Below, piece after piece: positions 51,310 to 59,015 of a stretch of DNA of 64,000 bases (position 1 is the first letter of the stretch; each line of letters starts with the position of its first letter). Source of the DNA: a virus. The stretch spans positions 25,598 through 89,597 of the IMG/VR virus record IMGVR_UViG_3300021962_000061; one strand, given 5' to 3'. Both the position numbers and the translations under genes were made by a program. Below the pieces are notes generated by a model. The model worked only from the letters and a program-made list of their open reading frames with translations. It was not told the DNA's origin and made no database searches.

Positions 51310-51864
51310 TTATTTTGATCCAAAAATCATATTAATGACATACCTATTATTGTTAGTAACAGGCAGCTGTCCTGCATGAACAGTGTTTGAAGAAAACATT
51401 ACACCAGTACCTTTGATTGGTTGCGTTCTTAATACTTCTACTCCCTTGTCATAAAACAACGTACACCCATCACTATTGTTTACATAATACAAAAATGATA
51501 TTTTATCATCATCGTACGAATCAACATGGGGTAGATTTATCAGATAATTTTTTGTTTGTGTAGTTAGATTAGCCATTACGCGTAACGGTTTGTAGTTGGG
51601 TGGCATTACATTATTTTTCACCCAACCAATTAGAGGATAAACAAACTTGATATCCTCTTCATGACTTTTTGTTTTTGGATAGAAGTAGTGTGTTAATCTA
51701 GGGCTATCAAGAATTGGAAACTCTTGGGGTAAGATTTCTTCGTGACCTTTCTCTTCGCGTGTTAAAGTAGTACCAAAATAAAACCAGGGTATTTTTGTTC
51801 CTGTAACCCATTGTTCTACTTTATCGGCAATTTGATTTGGTATATTATCAATAACTTTTAGCAT
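51310..51864 (-). CDS. 2OG-Fe(II) oxygenase, tandem paralogue 2
   Basis: 184 residues. LPHVDSYD gives H113-x-D115; FLYYVNNSDGCTLFYD and FSSNTVHAGQLPVTNNNRYVINMIFGSK give His163 and Arg174. Its core aligns with the gene at 50663 (Y-Y-V-N-x-S-D-G-x-T-L-F, S-x-T-V-H-A-G-x-x-P). It ends 2 bp after that gene begins, so the pair is one unit. Confidence 0.87.
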   Translation of the reverse strand: MLKVIDNIPNQIADKVEQWVTGTKIPWFYFGTTLTREEKGHEEILPQEFPILDSPRLTHYFYPKTKSHEEDIKFVYPLIGWVKNNVMPPNYKPLRVMANLTTQTKNYLINLPHVDSYDDDKISFLYYVNNSDGCTLFYDKGVEVLRTQPIKGTGVMFSSNTVHAGQLPVTNNNRYVINMIFGSK

Positions 51865-51874
51865 ACACTATAAA

Positions 51875-51950
<76 letters not shown>

Positions 51951-51955
51951 ATATT

Positions 51956-54292
51956 TTATGAATCAGTATAGTAAACAATACTTAAGTTTAAGTAACCAGC
52001 TTGCCATCCACCTGAGTCGTTAGTTGAAGATTGTGTTCCGCTTCTGAAATATATAGAAGTGCTATCGATCCATGTACTATAGACAGCATTTACAAAAGCA
52101 TCGTTGTACCCAATAGTCCCATTACCACCATACTGTGGATCGTCACAAGCAAAAGGCAACCCTGTAATTTGTGTTGAACCAGACCCAGCAGATGATACGC
52201 TTGATATATGTGCTTTAATTGTAACGAACACCAGATGTCCAATTTTAACATATTTACCAGTTGGGCTGACAGTAAACGACAAAGTGGGGCTTGATGATGC
52301 ACGTGTTAGTGTTGGTGTGAATGTTCCTGCTTCATAATCCCCAAGTAGTTCAGACGTCATCCCGGAATTGTTTGAGCTTGGTGAGAAATCAACACCATAT
52401 CCACTATCAAATCTAATACTCGATCTCTTAACTTCTATAATGTTATTTGAAACATTTGGTACCACTAAAGACTGATTATCATTAACAACACTTGTCAGGT
52501 GACCAACCTCAATTGGCCAATCCTTACACAGATTGTTGTCAATCCAATACTTAGTGGTGATTGTATTACTGCTTACACCACTTAATAACTCAACAAAATA
52601 TTTTCCAGTCCCAGCATTCACGGATGTGCCAATATTATTCCGAACAAAGATATAATCTAGTGAGGCTGAGTTACACACACCATTCTTACCTATTGTAACA
52701 AGTGGTGGCATATATGATGATACGGTTCCTTTAAAGTGAACCTTGTTATTTTCGATTACAATCTGTTTACCATTCTGAATATAGATGCAAGGATTACTAG
52801 AACCAAAAGTCGTTGGCGTACCCTCAAAGTTATTATTGGTGATATAAACTTTTTCTGTGAAGTAACTTGTAGGAGTTTGTTCTTCACCAATTATAATATC
52901 TGATGCTGCATTTTGTCTATTAGTAATATAGTTACCAGATATCATAACTGAACTACAATTCAGCGAATCAGATGTTACTGTATCTACTGCAATGGCTGTA
53001 TCCCAAAATGTATCAATCTTGTTGTTGATAAACATCACATCTGATGATCTTGAGAGGCTTACAGCAGCTCTAATTGCACCAGTGTTTCCAACAAAGTCAC
53101 CAATTGGTTTCCTGTGGTTGGTAACAATATTATTTTCCCAAATATTATTTGTATTAATACCGCTGGCCTGGTAAATAGAGTGTCGGCAAGCATTATCAAT
53201 ATTGTTGCCATAGATGTGACAGTTTGTAGCTGCTGTCAAATTGATACCATAACCAGAGCCAGTAGCGGCACCGAGAATATTGTATAAGTTGTTGTTATAT
53301 ACTTGACAACTATCTATTGTGTCTCCGCTGCGAGCGTACAAAGCAATACCAACATTGATATTTTTAATCGTTAGGTTATGTAATCTTATATTTGTAGCAT
53401 TCAGTGAAGGTACTGTAAATCCTATCACAGCGATGGCATTTTGACCCCACCACTCATAAACAACACCATTACCTGTAACAGATGAGCCATCATAGATAAA
53501 TTTTTGATCTTCCCCATTACTAGGAGCACCTAGTGTAGTGAAATCTGTTGTTCCAGCTGATTTAATTGAGTAGGTTTTACCTGATACCATTGATGTTGCA
53601 TTAAGGGATGTTACACCTTTATTTGATCCCTCTAGCGTCAAACCATCAATCTCAACACTATCACAAGTACCATCAATATCAATGATTGTACTTTCTCTCA
53701 TGTAGGTGTAGTTTGCAGACGTGCTGAAAAATATCCTACCTTTACCAGTCAGTCTAATTCTGTTCTTGTTATATACTAATAGAGCAGGAGACGTACCAGT
53801 CCCGCTACCAACAGATACAAGATAATTTTTTGTGAATAGTAATGTTTCGCCATCTGTTAGACTATCGATAGCAGCTTGAATTGCTGCTGTATCATCTGTA
53901 GTTCCATCACCAACAGCTCCATAACTTTCAGGTGTTTTTACTCTACCAACAAAGGAAACACTACCTGTCACGGTTAAATTTCCTGTGGTAGTAGTATTAA
54001 CACCAATAGAACTTACGTTGATTGTTGTTGAATTTGCGGTCCAGTATACAGTTGAGTTTCCAACATGTAAGTTACCAGATACGTTTGCATATCCTGATAT
54101 TTGAATACTCTCAAATTCTGTTACAGAAGAAGGTGGCGACGATGTGTTAGCAACAAGAAATATGTGACCATTTGATGTACTGCCAACATCAGTGGGGTCG
54201 ATAGTAGCTACAGTTATAGAATTTGAGGTGTAAACGCCATTATTACTAATACCAGCTTCTACTAGATTTGAAGGTCTTATTCGTGTTGTCAT
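51956..54292 (-). CDS. Tail spike with pectate-lyase-like beta-helix
   Basis: 778 residues from ATG 54292 (MTTRIRPSNLVEAG). Residues 1-120 share fibre modules with the genes at 162 and 2250 (GNSTVYWTANSTTINVSS, NLTVTGS). PESYGAVGDGTTDDTAAIQAAIDS near 130-150 is the classical entry to a Pectate_lyase_3-type right-handed beta-helix; repeated N-x-I/V-x-x-N strands follow to about residue 600. The C-terminal domain (YEAGTFTPTLTRAS, GKYVKIGHLVFVTIK, GYLNLSIVYY) is a common phage fibre knob. Such spikes often cleave surface polysaccharide; catalytic residues cannot be named here. It lies within the tRNA array, far from the other tail genes. Confidence 0.82.
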   Translation of the reverse strand: MTTRIRPSNLVEAGISNNGVYTSNSITVATIDPTDVGSTSNGHIFLVANTSSPPSSVTEFESIQISGYANVSGNLHVGNSTVYWTANSTTINVSSIGVNTTTTGNLTVTGSVSFVGRVKTPESYGAVGDGTTDDTAAIQAAIDSLTDGETLLFTKNYLVSVGSGTGTSPALLVYNKNRIRLTGKGRIFFSTSANYTYMRESTIIDIDGTCDSVEIDGLTLEGSNKGVTSLNATSMVSGKTYSIKSAGTTDFTTLGAPSNGEDQKFIYDGSSVTGNGVVYEWWGQNAIAVIGFTVPSLNATNIRLHNLTIKNINVGIALYARSGDTIDSCQVYNNNLYNILGAATGSGYGINLTAATNCHIYGNNIDNACRHSIYQASGINTNNIWENNIVTNHRKPIGDFVGNTGAIRAAVSLSRSSDVMFINNKIDTFWDTAIAVDTVTSDSLNCSSVMISGNYITNRQNAASDIIIGEEQTPTSYFTEKVYITNNNFEGTPTTFGSSNPCIYIQNGKQIVIENNKVHFKGTVSSYMPPLVTIGKNGVCNSASLDYIFVRNNIGTSVNAGTGKYFVELLSGVSSNTITTKYWIDNNLCKDWPIEVGHLTSVVNDNQSLVVPNVSNNIIEVKRSSIRFDSGYGVDFSPSSNNSGMTSELLGDYEAGTFTPTLTRASSSPTLSFTVSPTGKYVKIGHLVFVTIKAHISSVSSAGSGSTQITGLPFACDDPQYGGNGTIGYNDAFVNAVYSTWIDSTSIYFRSGTQSSTNDSGGWQAGYLNLSIVYYTDS

Positions 54293-54339
54293 TTGTTTTA
54301 AATACCTGCAAAAGTTAAACATTGAAGACCGCCCAGGAA

Positions 54340-55140
54340 CTAGCTAAAGTTGGTTAGGTAGCTCACCTTCTGTAAAATATTTATATATGTTTCCCAATTA
54401 CCTTCCCTTAAATTAGTAGTATTGAATGGTGTTGGTATTAAGCTATCGGAACTCTCTTTATATTGTTGAACCACATCTTTAGTTATTCCTAGACACTGTA
54501 AATTCAACGGCTTTATATGGTCTTCGTATGATAAAAGCATACCCTTACTGCCATATAATTGATAGAGGAGTTTGAATATCTCAAGTCTTTGAATGCTGGC
54601 TGTTGCTGCTCTTTTCATTTCAGCATCTGTGTAACCAAGTGTATCATACTTAATGATTTCACTACTAGCTGTAAAATTATTTTGTGGCTTCTTTCTTAAG
54701 ACGTTTCTATAGGCGTTGTTGATTTCTGATTTAAATTGTTCGGCAATATCCTTTCGGTATAAAAATATTACTTGTGTCTCAGGATCATTACAGCAGTATT
54801 CAATAAACTGTTTGTTGTAAAGTATCTGTATAATTGGATTCTTAATAATCCAGTTACTTTGCTGCTTAACAATTTGAATTCTTCTTTCTTGCTCCTCGGC
54901 CATTCTAATTAAGTCTGTTGAAAGATTGGAGCCAGCATACCTTATTAGGTTATCTCTAAAGTCATAAACCAAACGGTTATTTGTTTGTATTAGATTTGGT
55001 CTACCAGAAAGCGAAGATGTAATCAAACACTCACCTAAATTTTGATATCCAGTTGCCTGCTCTAGCAAATCTGCTAGTACAGTACTACCTGTTCTGAATG
55101 TACAGACAATTAGATATCGCTTGGGTGTTGTTTTGGCCAT
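54340..55140 (-). CDS. Sulfotransferase (Stf0-like)
   Basis: 266 residues. YLIVCTFRTGSTVLADLL (residues 9-26) is the PAPS 5'-phosphosulfate loop with R-T-G-S; FLYRKDIAEQFKSEINN near 126 matches the 3'-phosphate motif; a conserved L-S-Y-E-D follows. The family includes Stf0 (trehalose sulfotransferase). The acceptor here is unknown. Second sulfotransferase of the window, sharing no strong similarity with the one at 36162 outside the motifs. Confidence 0.8.
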   Translation of the reverse strand: MAKTTPKRYLIVCTFRTGSTVLADLLEQATGYQNLGECLITSSLSGRPNLIQTNNRLVYDFRDNLIRYAGSNLSTDLIRMAEEQERRIQIVKQQSNWIIKNPIIQILYNKQFIEYCCNDPETQVIFLYRKDIAEQFKSEINNAYRNVLRKKPQNNFTASSEIIKYDTLGYTDAEMKRAATASIQRLEIFKLLYQLYGSKGMLLSYEDHIKPLNLQCLGITKDVVQQYKESSDSLIPTPFNTTNLREGNWETYINILQKVSYLTNFS

Positions 55141-55159
55141 TGATGCAGGACCTCAAATT

Positions 55160-55234
55160 TGGTGAACCCAAGGGAATTCGAATCCCTATTCCAGCCGTGA
55201 AAGGGCTGTGTCCTAACCGTTAGACGATGGGTCC
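55160..55234 (-). tRNA. tRNA-Glu(UUC)
   Basis: 75 nt with encoded CCA. Acceptor GGACCCA, anticodon loop CTTTCAC, T-loop TTCGAAT. Its 5' part contains the stop and last six codons of the gene at 55213. Confidence 0.93.
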
Positions 55235-55494
55235 TTCTTAATAAAGTTGTAGTAGATCATCATACTATACCACGTGACGGAAAGACAAGTGTACCATATA
55301 CCTGCCATTGCTGAGTAGTATTGACCTAGTGAAAATAAAAGATATGTTCCTGATATCTGACCAGTATAGTTGATAAGTGGTGCCGCCCAATGGACGCCTT
55401 TAACAACTTTATCCCTATAGACTTTATAGATGTTCAGCATCACAGCTGTACTTGCTATAATTGGGAACATGCTATTGAATTGGTCTAGTGTCAT
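55213..55494 (-). CDS. Small three-helix membrane protein
   Basis: 93 residues. Three hydrophobic segments: FNSMFPIIASTAVMLNIYKVY, AAPLINYTGQISGTYLLFSLG and YYSAMAGIWYTCLSVTWYSMMIYY. Resembles the small PQ-loop-like membrane proteins of cyanophages, but that is weak. The last residues (DPSSNG) and stop lie within the tRNA-Glu gene, an overlap of 22 bp. Confidence 0.6.
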   Translation of the reverse strand: MTLDQFNSMFPIIASTAVMLNIYKVYRDKVVKGVHWAAPLINYTGQISGTYLLFSLGQYYSAMAGIWYTCLSVTWYSMMIYYNFIKKDPSSNG

Positions 55495-55504
55495 AATTTA
55501 AAAT

Positions 55505-55579
55505 TGGTAGCGGGGGATGGATTTGCACCACCGGTCTTCAGCTTATGAGGCTGACGAGTTGCTACTTCTCTACCCCGCA
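55505..55579 (-). tRNA. Initiator-like tRNA-Met(CAU)
   Basis: 75 nt with encoded CCA. Layout and anticodon loop CTCATAA follow the bacterial initiator tRNA; positions 1 and 72 are U and U, unpaired as in initiators. The anticodon stem TCAGC/GCTGA lacks the three G-C pairs typical of initiators. The D-loop has no GG, and the T-loop reads TGCAAAT instead of TTCAAAT. May be specialised or decaying. Confidence 0.75.
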
Positions 55580-55639
55580 ATAGTAAGGTCTCGGTTTATC
55601 TATCGCCACGCAGTGCGCACTACGTCCTAGATTCCTCAT

Positions 55640-55710
55640 TTACAAAAAACAGCCATCGCTGTGCGACAAACCTTACACCGAAAGGTAGGGCGGCTGGCTG
55701 CTTATTTATA
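55640..55710 (-). ncRNA. Candidate small RNA with late promoter and terminator
   Basis: Minus strand: TATAAATA at 55703-55710, then ~55 nt with a CCTT/AAGG hairpin, ending in ACAGC-GATG-GCTGT followed by TTTTT (about 55646-55663), a compact intrinsic terminator. The 55580-55721 gap has no coding potential. A second palindrome AGTGCGCACT lies just beyond, near 55613. A short transcript from box to terminator is inferred. Confidence 0.45.
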
Positions 55711-55721
55711 TAAATTTGAAA

Positions 55722-55797
55722 TGGTGCCCACTGTCTGACTCGAACAGACCACCTGCTGATTACAAATCAGCTGCTCTACCGGATGAGCTAAGTGGGC
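55722..55797 (-). tRNA. tRNA-Thr(UGU)
   Basis: 76 nt with encoded CCA. Acceptor GCCCACT, D-arm AGCTCATCCGGTAGAGC, anticodon loop TTTGTAA, T-loop TTCGAGT. Reads ACA. Confidence 0.94.
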
Positions 55798-55825
55798 GAT
55801 TAATTAGTATTATAGTATATATGGG

Positions 55826-56122
55826 TTAATGAGTCAACATTTTTATTAACCCTGCAAAATCAATTAGTGTCAACAAAAGATAGTTGGCTAGCATTCCAAA
55901 CGAACCTCTCGTCCATGAGGACCAGGCATACATTGAGCAGCCAATAATCCACGCAGCGTAGAGAGGAATGAGAGGAGGATTGGGGACAGTTATTGCCATG
56001 GTTAATGTACAACCAATCGATATTGCCCAAGCCAATACTTCTATACAAAATCTAAAAGGGTAAGAATGATAATCCTCTTTAGCCCAGTTATACGTATCAT
56101 TTACTGCTTGTTTAATTAACAT
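55826..56122 (-). CDS. Small membrane protein
   Basis: 98 residues with three hydrophobic segments: FCIEVLAWAISIGCTLTMAITV, IPLYAAWIIGCSMYAWSSW and FGMLANYLLLTLIDFAGLI. The start KQAVNDTYNWAKEDYHSYPFRF is a pattern also found in cyanophage small membrane proteins. Function unknown. Confidence 0.6.
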   Translation of the reverse strand: MLIKQAVNDTYNWAKEDYHSYPFRFCIEVLAWAISIGCTLTMAITVPNPPLIPLYAAWIIGCSMYAWSSWTRGSFGMLANYLLLTLIDFAGLIKMLTH

Positions 56123-56137
56123 TCTTACACCCTAAAT

Positions 56138-56214
56138 TGGCGACCCCGGCAGGACTCGAACCTGCGACCCACAGCTTAGAAGGCTGTTGCTCTAATCCAC
56201 TGAGCTACGAGGCC
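56138..56214 (-). tRNA. tRNA-Arg(UCU)
   Basis: 77 nt with encoded CCA. Acceptor GGCCTCG, anticodon loop CTTCTAA, T-loop TTCGAGT. Reads AGA and AGG. Confidence 0.93.
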
Positions 56215-56220
56215 ATAAAC

Positions 56221-56305
56221 TGGTGCGACTGGTCGGACTTGAACCGACATGGCTAACGCCGACAGATTTTAAGTCTGTTGTGTATACCGATTCCACCACA
56301 GTCGC
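56221..56305 (-). tRNA. tRNA-Leu(UAA)
   Basis: 85 nt with encoded CCA. Acceptor GCGACTG, anticodon loop CTTAAAA, long variable arm, T-loop TTCAAGT. Reads UUA and UUG. Second Leu tRNA of the array. Confidence 0.93.
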
Positions 56306-56308
56306 AAA

Positions 56309-56845
56309 CTAATTGTATTTGTTACCAAAAGATATTGTTGCTCTTGGTCCTAATGGTTTAGCATGGTGGTGTGTGCCACGTGGTATATAAATTAAATCCC
56401 CTGGACGCATCTCAGTTTGAAAGTAGCTATCTTCTTCGTCGATAGTAAACACTGATTTACCAACTGCCTGCCAGCACCACACATCCATCTTATCTTTATG
56501 TCTAGTATAACTTTGGGACATTGAGCTAAAACTTATGAATGCATAAGCAGAGCACCACTGAACACTACTATTACTACTCTGAGCAAGTTTAGTTGCAAAC
56601 TCTCGTACGTGTGGTAGATCAATAACAGACCCATGAATTATAAAGCCATAGTTATCCATTTGAACAAACGGTTTGATTCTTTTTCTTTCTTCGCCACTAA
56701 CATGCTTATGTTGTATTTCTTTATCAAATGCATGAAGTATTCCATTCCAGCCCGGCGTAGGAATACCAACGTTGCCAAAAAAATGAAAGCGCTTTTCAAC
56801 TATTGCAAGTTGATAATGTTTGTCGTAAAGAAAGTCGTATGTCAT
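56309..56845 (-). CDS. Cupin/JmjC-like Fe(II) oxygenase
   Basis: 178 residues from ATG 56845 (an in-frame TTG 24 bp up is the alternative). YTRHKDKMDVWCWQAVGKSVFTI gives H116-x-D118, and GDLIYIPRGTHHHAKPLGPRATISFG gives the distal His (159-161) and Arg168: a JmjC/Cupin_8-like double-stranded beta-helix. PRG-x-x-H-x-A-x-P is typical for protein hydroxylases of that class. Target unknown. It follows two tRNA genes. Confidence 0.7.
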   Translation of the reverse strand: MTYDFLYDKHYQLAIVEKRFHFFGNVGIPTPGWNGILHAFDKEIQHKHVSGEERKRIKPFVQMDNYGFIIHGSVIDLPHVREFATKLAQSSNSSVQWCSAYAFISFSSMSQSYTRHKDKMDVWCWQAVGKSVFTIDEEDSYFQTEMRPGDLIYIPRGTHHHAKPLGPRATISFGNKYN

Positions 56846-56854
56846 ACAATTTAG

Positions 56855-56931
56855 TGGTCGGATATGCAAGATTCGAACTTGCGACCCCCTGCTCCCAAAG
56901 CAGGTGCACTACCAGACTGTGCTAATATCCG
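56855..56931 (-). tRNA. tRNA-Pro(UGG)
   Basis: 77 nt with encoded CCA. Acceptor CGGATAT, anticodon loop TTTGGGA, T-loop TTCGAAT. The first 10 bases of the tRNA contain the end and stop codon of the gene at 56922. Confidence 0.93.
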
Positions 56932-57173
56932 ATTCTTAGATTAGTAATATACCTTAAATTCTTTTCCGCGTCAACTTTATTCTTATATCCTTCGCAAGAA
57001 GCACCAATTATATTTCCATTTGATGCAGTGATTCTCCAACGCCATTCGTTAGCTTTGTCTTTGTAAATCTCGTGCTTTGGTTTGGAAATTTTTGGTGGGT
57101 CTTCGCGCAGGCGATCATTGCTTGTATCGCGTACGACTTTTGGATTCAAAAATTCAAGCAATTGATGTAACAT
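56922..57173 (-). CDS. DUF1508 (YegP-like) small protein
   Basis: 83 residues. FEIYKD-type repeat: HEIYKDKANEWRWRITASNGNIIGASCEGYKNKVDAEKNLRYI is the DUF1508/YegP pattern (Y-K-D-x-x-x-x-W-R-W-R-I-x-A-x-N-G-x-I-I-G-x-S-x-E-G-Y). The first 30 residues are charged. Function unknown. It overlaps tRNA-Pro by 10 bp at its 3' end. Confidence 0.75.
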   Translation of the reverse strand: MLHQLLEFLNPKVVRDTSNDRLREDPPKISKPKHEIYKDKANEWRWRITASNGNIIGASCEGYKNKVDAEKNLRYITNLRIGY

Positions 57174-57190
57174 TTTATACTCTTACGTAG

Positions 57191-57265
57191 TGGTGGGACC
57201 ACAGGGGCTCGAACCCTGAACTTACTGGTTAAAAGCCAGTTACTCTACCATTGAGTTATAGTCCC
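57191..57265 (-). tRNA. tRNA-Lys(UUU)
   Basis: 75 nt with encoded CCA. Acceptor GGGACTA, anticodon loop CTTTTAA, T-loop TTCGAGC. Reads AAA and AAG. Confidence 0.93.
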
Positions 57266-57318
57266 GGTAATTAATTCTAGAATAATTATAGACTATTTTA
57301 GATTGAATGGCAACTGGT

Positions 57319-57957
57319 TTATGGTCGTCTATCGAAGTAGTATTCTGAATACTTTCCTCTACTCTTAACGTAATGGAAATAAACCTGTAGTGTCTCTTCA
57401 CCCTGGAAGAACTCTCTGTGTTTGTATAGGTTGTGACCATAATATAATAGAGCGTCACCTACACCGATACAAACATCTTCAATTGTACCATCTGGCTTTT
57501 CAATAACAATTGGCCAATTGGCACCACCTTTGCCACTAGGGCCAAAATTAGCTAGTAAGGAAATTTCACAAGGCTCTCTTTCGCTATGTTTTGAAACTGT
57601 TGAACCTGCTTTATATAATTTTGCATATGTGTATGTTGGTAGAACAGGTTCTCCAAATATCTTACCAACAGCTGCTGTTCTTTCTACTAAAATTTGTAAA
57701 CAAGCAGTTTCATTTGCACTGCCTAAGTTACCAGACTTATCTGTTGCTACACTACCTTTATTGCAGGACTCTATAAATTTATCTGCAACATCAGTTAGAA
57801 CTTCTGAGCTGATGTAATTTTTAATAACCACAAAGCCCTTTTGTTGTAGCGATTGGTTTAGATTATTAGCATCATTATCATCTGGAAACCAGCCAGCATT
57901 AACACCAGCAAACAACTGTGTGCCACCAACTACTACTTTTGATACTGATAGACCCAT
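57319..57957 (-). CDS. 2OG-Fe(II) oxygenase (phytanoyl-CoA-dioxygenase-like)
   Basis: 212 residues. LQQKGFVVIKNYISSEVLTDVADKFIE is the usual start of PhyH-type oxygenases. The iron site appears to be H124-S-E126 (VSKHSEREPCEISLLANFG), an H-x-E variant of H-x-D, with distal His180 in GDALLYYGHNLYKHRE followed by GEETLQVYFHYV. A late box TATAAATA lies 36-43 bp upstream. Substrate unknown. Confidence 0.75.
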   Translation of the reverse strand: MGLSVSKVVVGGTQLFAGVNAGWFPDDNDANNLNQSLQQKGFVVIKNYISSEVLTDVADKFIESCNKGSVATDKSGNLGSANETACLQILVERTAAVGKIFGEPVLPTYTYAKLYKAGSTVSKHSEREPCEISLLANFGPSGKGGANWPIVIEKPDGTIEDVCIGVGDALLYYGHNLYKHREFFQGEETLQVYFHYVKSRGKYSEYYFDRRP

Positions 57958-57992
57958 TTGATTGCCTACTTAATTTGTTACCTGGCTAGGGT

Positions 57993-58000
57993 TATTTATA
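57993..58000 (-). promoter_or_regulatory. T4-type late promoter box TATAAATA
   Basis: Minus strand TATAAATA in the 60-bp gap upstream of the oxygenase at 57319..57957. Confidence 0.6.
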
Positions 58001-58017
58001 TATCACATTTATCCAAA

Positions 58018-58599
58018 TTAACGAAACTGAATCAAATTAAACGCATCTCTACTAGCAGTGAATGCTCTAGCAGTTTCCTTTCTGTATACTACAGCATTCA
58101 GGCCTAACAATCTTTTGTTTTCTAGGATGGTGTAATTACAGTGCTCGGCAAGTGTCAAGAAAAACTCATCTGTATAGTATATTCTACAATGATTGTTCCA
58201 AGCACCACTAACCTCAAGTTCTCTTGCATTAGGAACAAGATGAATCATAATGCCACCTGGTTTAACAACATCATGCAGTATTGAAAAGCATTGATATTGT
58301 TTATCAATTGGTTCAACGTGTTCTGTTGTTCCTAAGTTAGTTAGGATATCAAATGAACTACGGAATTGGTAGAACAGTTCTGGCTTAGTTAAGTCAAGAG
58401 GTAATGCACCATCTTGCCCATTGATATCAACGGATGTGTGTAACATTCCGAGATCTTCAAAATGTTGCTTGCCTGTTGTAAACAGGCCACCAATAAATCT
58501 CTGATTGCCAAGTTCAAACATCGAAAGGCCGTTAGAGTTGTAGTATTCAAGGTTTATTGAATCCATAACAAAATCTAAGTATTCGGGTGTGTAAGCCAT
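58018..58599 (-). CDS. SAM-methyltransferase-like protein
   Basis: 193 residues from ATG 58599 (MAYTPEYLDFVMDSINLEYY). FELGNQRFIGG replaces the usual glycine loop, followed by SVDINGQDGALPLDLTK (acidic strand), FDILTNLGTTEHV (motif IV) and HDVVKPGGIMIHLVPNA (post-I strand). This layout is that of class I methyltransferases. Third methyltransferase of the window. It lies upstream of no other CDS and beside tRNA-Ile. Confidence 0.65.
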   Translation of the reverse strand: MAYTPEYLDFVMDSINLEYYNSNGLSMFELGNQRFIGGLFTTGKQHFEDLGMLHTSVDINGQDGALPLDLTKPELFYQFRSSFDILTNLGTTEHVEPIDKQYQCFSILHDVVKPGGIMIHLVPNARELEVSGAWNNHCRIYYTDEFFLTLAEHCNYTILENKRLLGLNAVVYRKETARAFTASRDAFNLIQFR

Positions 58600-58614
58600 A
58601 TGAATTCTCTTGAG

Positions 58615-58690
58615 TGGTGGGACAACATGGGTTCGAACCATGGACCTAAGCGTTATCAACACTTTGCTCTACCGACTGAGCTATTGTCCC
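58615..58690 (-). tRNA. tRNA-Ile(GAU)
   Basis: 76 nt with encoded CCA. Acceptor GGGACAA, anticodon loop TTGATAA, T-loop TTCGAAC. Reads AUC and AUU. Confidence 0.92.
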
Positions 58691-58701
58691 TTATATGTAT
58701 A

Positions 58702-58775
58702 TGGAGCAGTGTAGGAGAATCGAACTCCTTTGACGAGCTTGGAAGGCTCGGACACAACCAATATGCCAACACTGC
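58702..58775 (-). tRNA. tRNA-Gly(UCC)
   Basis: 74 nt with encoded CCA. Acceptor GCAGTGT, anticodon loop CTTCCAA, T-loop TTCGATT. Reads GGA. Second Gly tRNA. Confidence 0.92.
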
Positions 58776-58779
58776 AATA

Positions 58780-58856
58780 TGGGGTGACCGGTTGGATTCG
58801 AACCAACGAATACCGGGATCACAACCCGGGGTCTTAGGCCACTTGACAACGGTCAC
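58780..58856 (-). tRNA. tRNA-His(GUG)
   Basis: 77 nt with encoded CCA, discriminator C as usual for His. Acceptor GTGACCG, anticodon loop TTGTGAT, T-loop TTCGAAT. Reads CAC and CAU. Confidence 0.92.
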
Positions 58857-58862
58857 GTAAAA

Positions 58863-58937
58863 TGGAGTTGCGGACTGGACTCGCACCAGCATAAAAGAGT
58901 TTTGCAGACTCTTGCCTAACTTTTCGGCCACCGCAAC
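58863..58937 (-). tRNA. tRNA-Cys(GCA), altered elbow
   Basis: 75 nt with encoded CCA. Acceptor GTTGCGG, anticodon loop CTGCAAA. The T-loop is TGCGAGT (position 55 G, not T) and the D-loop GAAAAGTTA lacks the GG pair, like the initiator-like tRNA at 55505. Confidence 0.85.
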
Positions 58938-58938
58938 A

Positions 58939-59014
58939 TGGTAGCAACGGTCAGACTCGAACTGACGATAAACTCCGTATGAAGGAGGTGCATTGGCCAC
59001 TATGCTACGTTGCT
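58939..59014 (-). tRNA. tRNA-Met(CAU), elongator type
   Basis: 76 nt with encoded CCA. Acceptor AGCAACG/CGTTGCT, anticodon loop TTCATAC, T-loop TTCGAGT. Taken as elongator Met because a separate initiator-like and an Ile2-like CAU tRNA exist; the three roles are inferred. Confidence 0.8.
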
Positions 59015-59015
59015 A

